This document shows, piece after piece, positions 61,037 to 64,000 of a DNA stretch of 64,000 bases (positions within the stretch are counted from its first letter, which is position 1; each line of letters begins with the position of its first letter). The notes under the pieces are model-generated. The model did not search any database. It saw only the letters and a program-made list of their open reading frames with translations, and had not been told where the DNA came from. The DNA comes from JBAXPV01 sp037132075 (GTDB taxonomy: Bacteria > Bacteroidota > Bacteroidia > Bacteroidales > CAIXZF01), in contig JBAXPV010000016.1 in NCBI GenBank assembly GCA_037132075.1, positions 1 to 64,000 of the forward strand, given 5' to 3'. Position numbers and translations under genes: made by a program.

Positions 61037-62422
61037 TCACAATTTTTCCAAATCCTTTTCCAAACCCTCACTTGGCAGTTTTGCCGGATATTTGATGAGC
61101 CTCCCTTCGCGGTCAGTTATCAGGAGCAGGGGTGAACTTTTGATTTCCATGGTTTCCAGGAAAGAAAAATCTCCGTTGAACTCGACAAATAGCCAGTTAT
61201 ATTTTGGATGATCTCTTAAATAGGAAGAAAGGGCGTAATTCCTGATATCGCAGCAAACGCTTATGAATCTTATCCGCCCGCTATATTTCTTTTGAAGGTT
61301 CCGGATAAGATCGTGCTCAGCCAAACATGCATCACACACAGTAGTGAAAAAAAGCAGGCAGTTTATCTTTCCTTTCAGGCTGTCATTATTAAAAATGATC
61401 CCATCTTTTCGAAGGAAAGTAAAAGCGGGCAGGGGAGTCCCGGGCTCAAAACGACTGAGTTGCGAAAGAAGGTTAAGGGCAATTTGTCGGTGGTCTTTGA
61501 ATTTCCCTTTGGCAGCAAAGGTTTCCAGAAGGTGGATGATGTTGGGTTTGGAGAAGTTATTCTGATTGTAAAACAATGGGAGATGCTTGAGCAGCACGAG
61601 TTCCCTGGTCTTTTCATTGCGAAGCAGGCTGTCTTTTCCCAAGCTGTCAAGTAAACCATACAAATCTACATTCTTGTTGATACAAAGATCCAGGTCATTT
61701 AAAAAATTGGATTTCGTTTGCGACAATAGATAATCAGCAAAAAAATTATTGAAGAAATCAGAAAAGGCAATGTTGTCGAAGTTTAACGGCTTATGGCTGA
61801 GGTAGATCCCATAGGCTTTTGGGTATTTCATTTCTCTCAGAAAGACAGATATGTCCGCCAGTTTATAAAAAATATAGTCTTTTAAATAAGTATCAGTGGT
61901 GTCGAAGCCTTTACTTGTAATAAGTTTATTGAGGCTGTCCAATAAAAATGTATTCCTCCTGTTCTGCAGGCCTTTTGTGTTAAGGATCAGGAAGTCATCA
62001 AAAGTGCTGTTAAATGAGGTGATGTCCCGGTTAAGCGATCGTGGTTTTTCGCTGATCAGCTCCAGGTTCTGCGAGGGTGGTTCCAGAAATGGGTTTCTTC
62101 CGGCTTTGGGGTTTTCCGATATTTTTATATCGATTTCTAACTCCAATCCCGGATAAAGGTATATCTCAGACCGGGAAAAACCCAATGAGATCCAGGCAAA
62201 CAAGGTGTTTTTTATATCGGCTTGCAGCGAAAAATAACCGTTGCTGTCGATCTGTCCCCTAACCAAAGTGTTCTCCATGCCCGAAAACGGATCAGCAGGC
62301 GTCAGGATCCTTAATTGTTCGCCATGATGCCCCTCAAGTTTGCCAAACACTCTGAAGGGCTTGGCCTGCAAAGCATTCAGCTGAAGGAAGAAAAGAAGGA
62401 CAACTATAAGTCGGTAATGCAT
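61037..62422 (-). CDS. Secreted thioredoxin-like (TlpA/AhpC-type) protein
   Basis: 461 aa from the ATG at 62422. A longer frame to 62455 precedes the signal peptide M-H-Y-R-L-I-V-V-L-L-F-F-L-Q-L, which is cleaved near L-Q-A-K. The N-terminal region (about 24-115) is a small beta domain of the DUF4369 kind (V-F-G-K-L-E-G-H-H-G, Y-F-S-L-Q-A-D). Then come a helical middle and a C-terminal thioredoxin fold (about 325-461): P-L-P-A-F-T-F, C-L-L-F-F-T-T-V-C-D-A-C with the redox pair C-D-A-C, and a cis-Pro-type S-S-P-L-L-L-I-T. Probable periplasmic thiol-disulfide oxidoreductase; the partner is unknown. It lies between two hairpin-repeat arrays and has no clear minus-7 box. Confidence 0.88.
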   Translation of the reverse strand: MHYRLIVVLLFFLQLNALQAKPFRVFGKLEGHHGEQLRILTPADPFSGMENTLVRGQIDSNGYFSLQADIKNTLFAWISLGFSRSEIYLYPGLELEIDIKISENPKAGRNPFLEPPSQNLELISEKPRSLNRDITSFNSTFDDFLILNTKGLQNRRNTFLLDSLNKLITSKGFDTTDTYLKDYIFYKLADISVFLREMKYPKAYGIYLSHKPLNFDNIAFSDFFNNFFADYLLSQTKSNFLNDLDLCINKNVDLYGLLDSLGKDSLLRNEKTRELVLLKHLPLFYNQNNFSKPNIIHLLETFAAKGKFKDHRQIALNLLSQLSRFEPGTPLPAFTFLRKDGIIFNNDSLKGKINCLLFFTTVCDACLAEHDLIRNLQKKYSGRIRFISVCCDIRNYALSSYLRDHPKYNWLFVEFNGDFSFLETMEIKSSPLLLITDREGRLIKYPAKLPSEGLEKDLEKL

Positions 62423-62466
62423 AACACGAAAAATCAACATCCAAAAAATATCCAAATCCCTTCAAA

Positions 62467-62586
62467 CCATCCTTCGACTCCGCTCAGGATGACTTCAGCC
62501 TAACCCACCATCCTTCGACTCCGCTCAGGATGACTTCAGCCTAACCCACCATCCTTCGACTCCGCTCAGGATGACTTCAGCCTAAC
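62467..62586. repeat. Three tandem 41-bp copies of a dispersed hairpin repeat
   Basis: Copies at 62467-62507 and 62508-62548 are identical. The third runs 62549-62586 before diverging. Each unit contains CATCCTTCGACTCCGCTCAGGATG, an imperfect hairpin with CATCCT/AGGATG arms. This sequence is a frequent dispersed intergenic repeat in many bacteria. The third copy extends into the 3' end of coaD and supplies its stop codon. Confidence 0.9.
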
Positions 62587-63042
62587 TCCCTTCAGTCTCT
62601 CCGGAATAAAATCCCCGGGATCACCGCCATGCCTGATTATATCTCTAACGATAGAAGAGTTCAGCGCAGTATATTCAGGTGCGGTAAGCAGAAAAATTGT
62701 CTCAACTTCAGGATGTAATTTTTTATTGACCTGGCCGATACTTCGTTCAAATTCAAAGTCGGCAGAAGTCCGCAAGCCCCTGAGAATAAAAAGTGCATTG
62801 ACTTTTTTACAGAATTCAACTGTCAGTCCACTATAGCGAACCGCTTTGATTTGCGGGTAGTCTTCAAATACACTATTGATCCATTCGAGTCGTTTTTCGA
62901 TCGCGAAAAAGCCTTTCTTTTCCTGGTTTTCGCCTACAGCTACGTAGATCTCATCAAAAACAGACAAAGCCCTGAGGACAATAGATTCATGACCCCGGGT
63001 GATGGGGTCGAAGGATCCTGGAAATACTGCAATTCGTGACAT
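62566..63042 (-). CDS. coaD: Phosphopantetheine adenylyltransferase
   Basis: 158 aa. Penultimate step of coenzyme A synthesis, joining 4'-phosphopantetheine to ATP to give dephospho-CoA. The nucleotidyltransferase T-x-G-H motif appears as P-G-S-F-D-P-I-T-R-G-H at the N-terminus, with V-A-V-G-E-N, F-I-L-R-G-L-R-T-S-A-D-F-E-F-E and the A-L-N-S-S-I-V-R-D-I signature later. The last residues (R-L-K-S-S) and the TGA stop are encoded inside the third copy of the 41-bp repeat, so the native end has been replaced or extended. Its core is complete, so it should be active. Own promoter box. Confidence 0.96.
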   Translation of the reverse strand: MSRIAVFPGSFDPITRGHESIVLRALSVFDEIYVAVGENQEKKGFFAIEKRLEWINSVFEDYPQIKAVRYSGLTVEFCKKVNALFILRGLRTSADFEFERSIGQVNKKLHPEVETIFLLTAPEYTALNSSIVRDIIRHGGDPGDFIPERLKGVRLKSS

Positions 63043-63061
63043 AGGGTTGGCGCTAAAACGA

Positions 63062-63069
63062 CAAAAATA
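63062..63069 (-). promoter_or_regulatory. Minus-7 box TATTTTTG for coaD
   Basis: Exact TA-nn-TTTG match on the minus strand, 20 bp before the coaD ATG. Confidence 0.6.
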
Positions 63070-63147
63070 ATGATTTCCACGCGGATACTCATCATGGCTT
63101 TTTTGATACCTTTACTTCTTCGACTGAATGACGAAGAAAACAGACTT

Positions 63148-64000
63148 ATGAGCCAGCTAACTTATGTGCTGATGCCCGTCTTTGAGGATTGGATCAGCAC
63201 AGAACGTCTTATTTTGCGGATGAAACAAGAGTTTCCGCAGCCTTTGTGGGAATCTTTGTTTTTTGTGTTGGTCGATGATGCTTCAAACCAGGTGATTCCT
63301 GAGCGTTTCAACATCCCTGCAAAGGCAGCCTTGCTGCGTTTACACCGGAACCTGGGTCATCAGCGGGCTATCGCCATCGGACTGGCTTATATCGTCAATA
63401 ATAAGACCGACGTGAAAGCCATCCTCGTAATGGATGCTGACGGGGAAGACAGTCCTTCCGGCATGATCAGCCTGATAAATGCCTCTGAAGGAAATCCGGG
63501 AAAAATAGTGTTTGCCGCACGTAGACATAGGGAAAATGCCTTTGTTTTTAAAGTTGGATACTTTATTTATCGTGCTTTATTCGCCATTCTAACCGGTACT
63601 CGCATCTCTTTCGGAAATTTCTGCTACCTGCCTTTTCCATTGGCAAAGCGAATCATTCATGTTTCAGAGATCTGGAATCATTTTCCGGGTGGCGTGATCC
63701 GTTCAAAATTGCCGTTTGTCGCAGTCCCTGTCGATCGGGCTCCCCGTATCAATGGGAAATCTCATATGGATACCGTCTCGCTCATCCTTCATGGCTTGGG
63801 TGCCATTTCTGTTCATCTGGAGACTGTGACAACCAGGCTGTTGCTGTTTTTTCTGTCGCTGCTGCTACTTTCCGGGGCAGGGATAGTGACTGTGGTTTGG
63901 TTTAAGCTATTCACAACACTTGCCATTCCCGGCTGGGCTACCAGTGCTTTTTCCGGACTCGCACTCATGTTCCTTCAGTCATTGTTCACCGCACTCTTGC
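63148..64000 (+). CDS. Family 2 glycosyltransferase, partial (runs off right edge)
   Basis: 284 codons to the window end without a stop. Upstream in-frame ATGs at 63070 and 63094 exist, but M-S-Q-L-T-Y-V-L-M-P-V-F-E-D-W at 63148 matches the usual start of this group. GT-A features: V-L-V-D-D-A-S-N (residues about 40-47), H-R-N-L-G-H-Q-R-A-I-A-I-G-L and the metal-binding L-V-M-D-A-D-G-E-D-S-P. The middle part and the two hydrophobic helices at the end resemble polyprenyl-phosphate sugar transferases (DPM1/GtrB-like). It probably makes a lipid-linked sugar for surface glycans; the donor is unknown. Divergent from coaD. A one-mismatch minus-7 box (TACCTTTA) lies at 63107-63114. Confidence 0.88.
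   Translation, partial: MSQLTYVLMPVFEDWISTERLILRMKQEFPQPLWESLFFVLVDDASNQVIPERFNIPAKAALLRLHRNLGHQRAIAIGLAYIVNNKTDVKAILVMDADGEDSPSGMISLINASEGNPGKIVFAARRHRENAFVFKVGYFIYRALFAILTGTRISFGNFCYLPFPLAKRIIHVSEIWNHFPGGVIRSKLPFVAVPVDRAPRINGKSHMDTVSLILHGLGAISVHLETVTTRLLLFFLSLLLLSGAGIVTVVWFKLFTTLAIPGWATSAFSGLALMFLQSLFTALL

Noticed and set aside
62467..62586. Possible CRISPR array (three direct repeats)
   Set aside because: The 41-bp units abut with no spacers, the unit is a common dispersed hairpin repeat, and no cas genes are near.

Overview
The window reads as chromosomal DNA of a Bacteroidota bacterium, probably an uncultured or environmental member of Bacteroidia. Five observations support this. One encoded protein ends in a type IX secretion (T9SS) type A sorting domain (43598..44329). 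There is a GldA-type gliding ABC ATPase. A DUF3822-like gene sits directly before rsmD. The urocanate hydratase is of the long kind. At least twelve genes are preceded by the lineage's TA-nn-TTTG minus-7 promoter box. Several abundant intergenic hairpin repeats are also present. No tRNA, rRNA, CRISPR array, transposase or phage module was recognised.

Layout. Positions 1-3403 hold the 5' part of a secreted protein gene and dnaK, both on the minus strand. Positions 3667-35200 are the accessory heart: six consecutive minus-strand genes with gaps of 10-65 bp, all encoding signal-peptide-bearing, multi-domain surface or extracellular proteins. In transcription order they are a Gly-rich protein (386 aa), a protein with an unrecognised N-terminal domain (482 aa), a C-type-lectin plus LamG protein (854 aa), a LamG plus parallel beta-helix protein (1275 aa), a parallel beta-helix protein (about 1090 aa) and a giant 6345-aa protein. 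The giant has nine Gly-rich modules resembling the extracellular Gly-rich domain of ALK/LTK, set among Ig-like, Big_2-like, FN3-like and MBG-like domains. Five of the six end in the same roughly 100-150-residue tandem Ig-like tail, and none ends in a T9SS sorting domain that I can recognise. This convoy is the best candidate for an undescribed system: a co-expressed set of giant adhesin or matrix proteins sharing one C-terminal module.

Positions 35481-63042 are mostly housekeeping genes. They cover a lipoprotein; LptF/LptG permease and tgt; a glycosyltransferase, sigma factor and coiled-coil lipoprotein; hutU; a T9SS cargo protein; metK; gldA; an M16 peptidase and O-methyltransferase; purE; a run hpt-adk-obg-PAP2; a split-barrel flavoprotein; a small holin-like membrane protein; a 957-aa HExxH/beta-barrel protein; a run panB-RluA-CoA-binding-HSDR_N; mntP; DUF3822-rsmD; a thioredoxin-like protein; and coaD. 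A glycosyltransferase runs off the right edge.

At DNA scale, four intergenic regions carry hairpin or palindromic repeats (3564-3650, 44437-44701, 60866-61000, 62467-62586). The last supplies the stop codon and final residues of coaD. Inside the giant gene, modules were copied in nested, in-frame steps of 374, 486, 481 and 500 codons, including a perfect 146-bp direct repeat.
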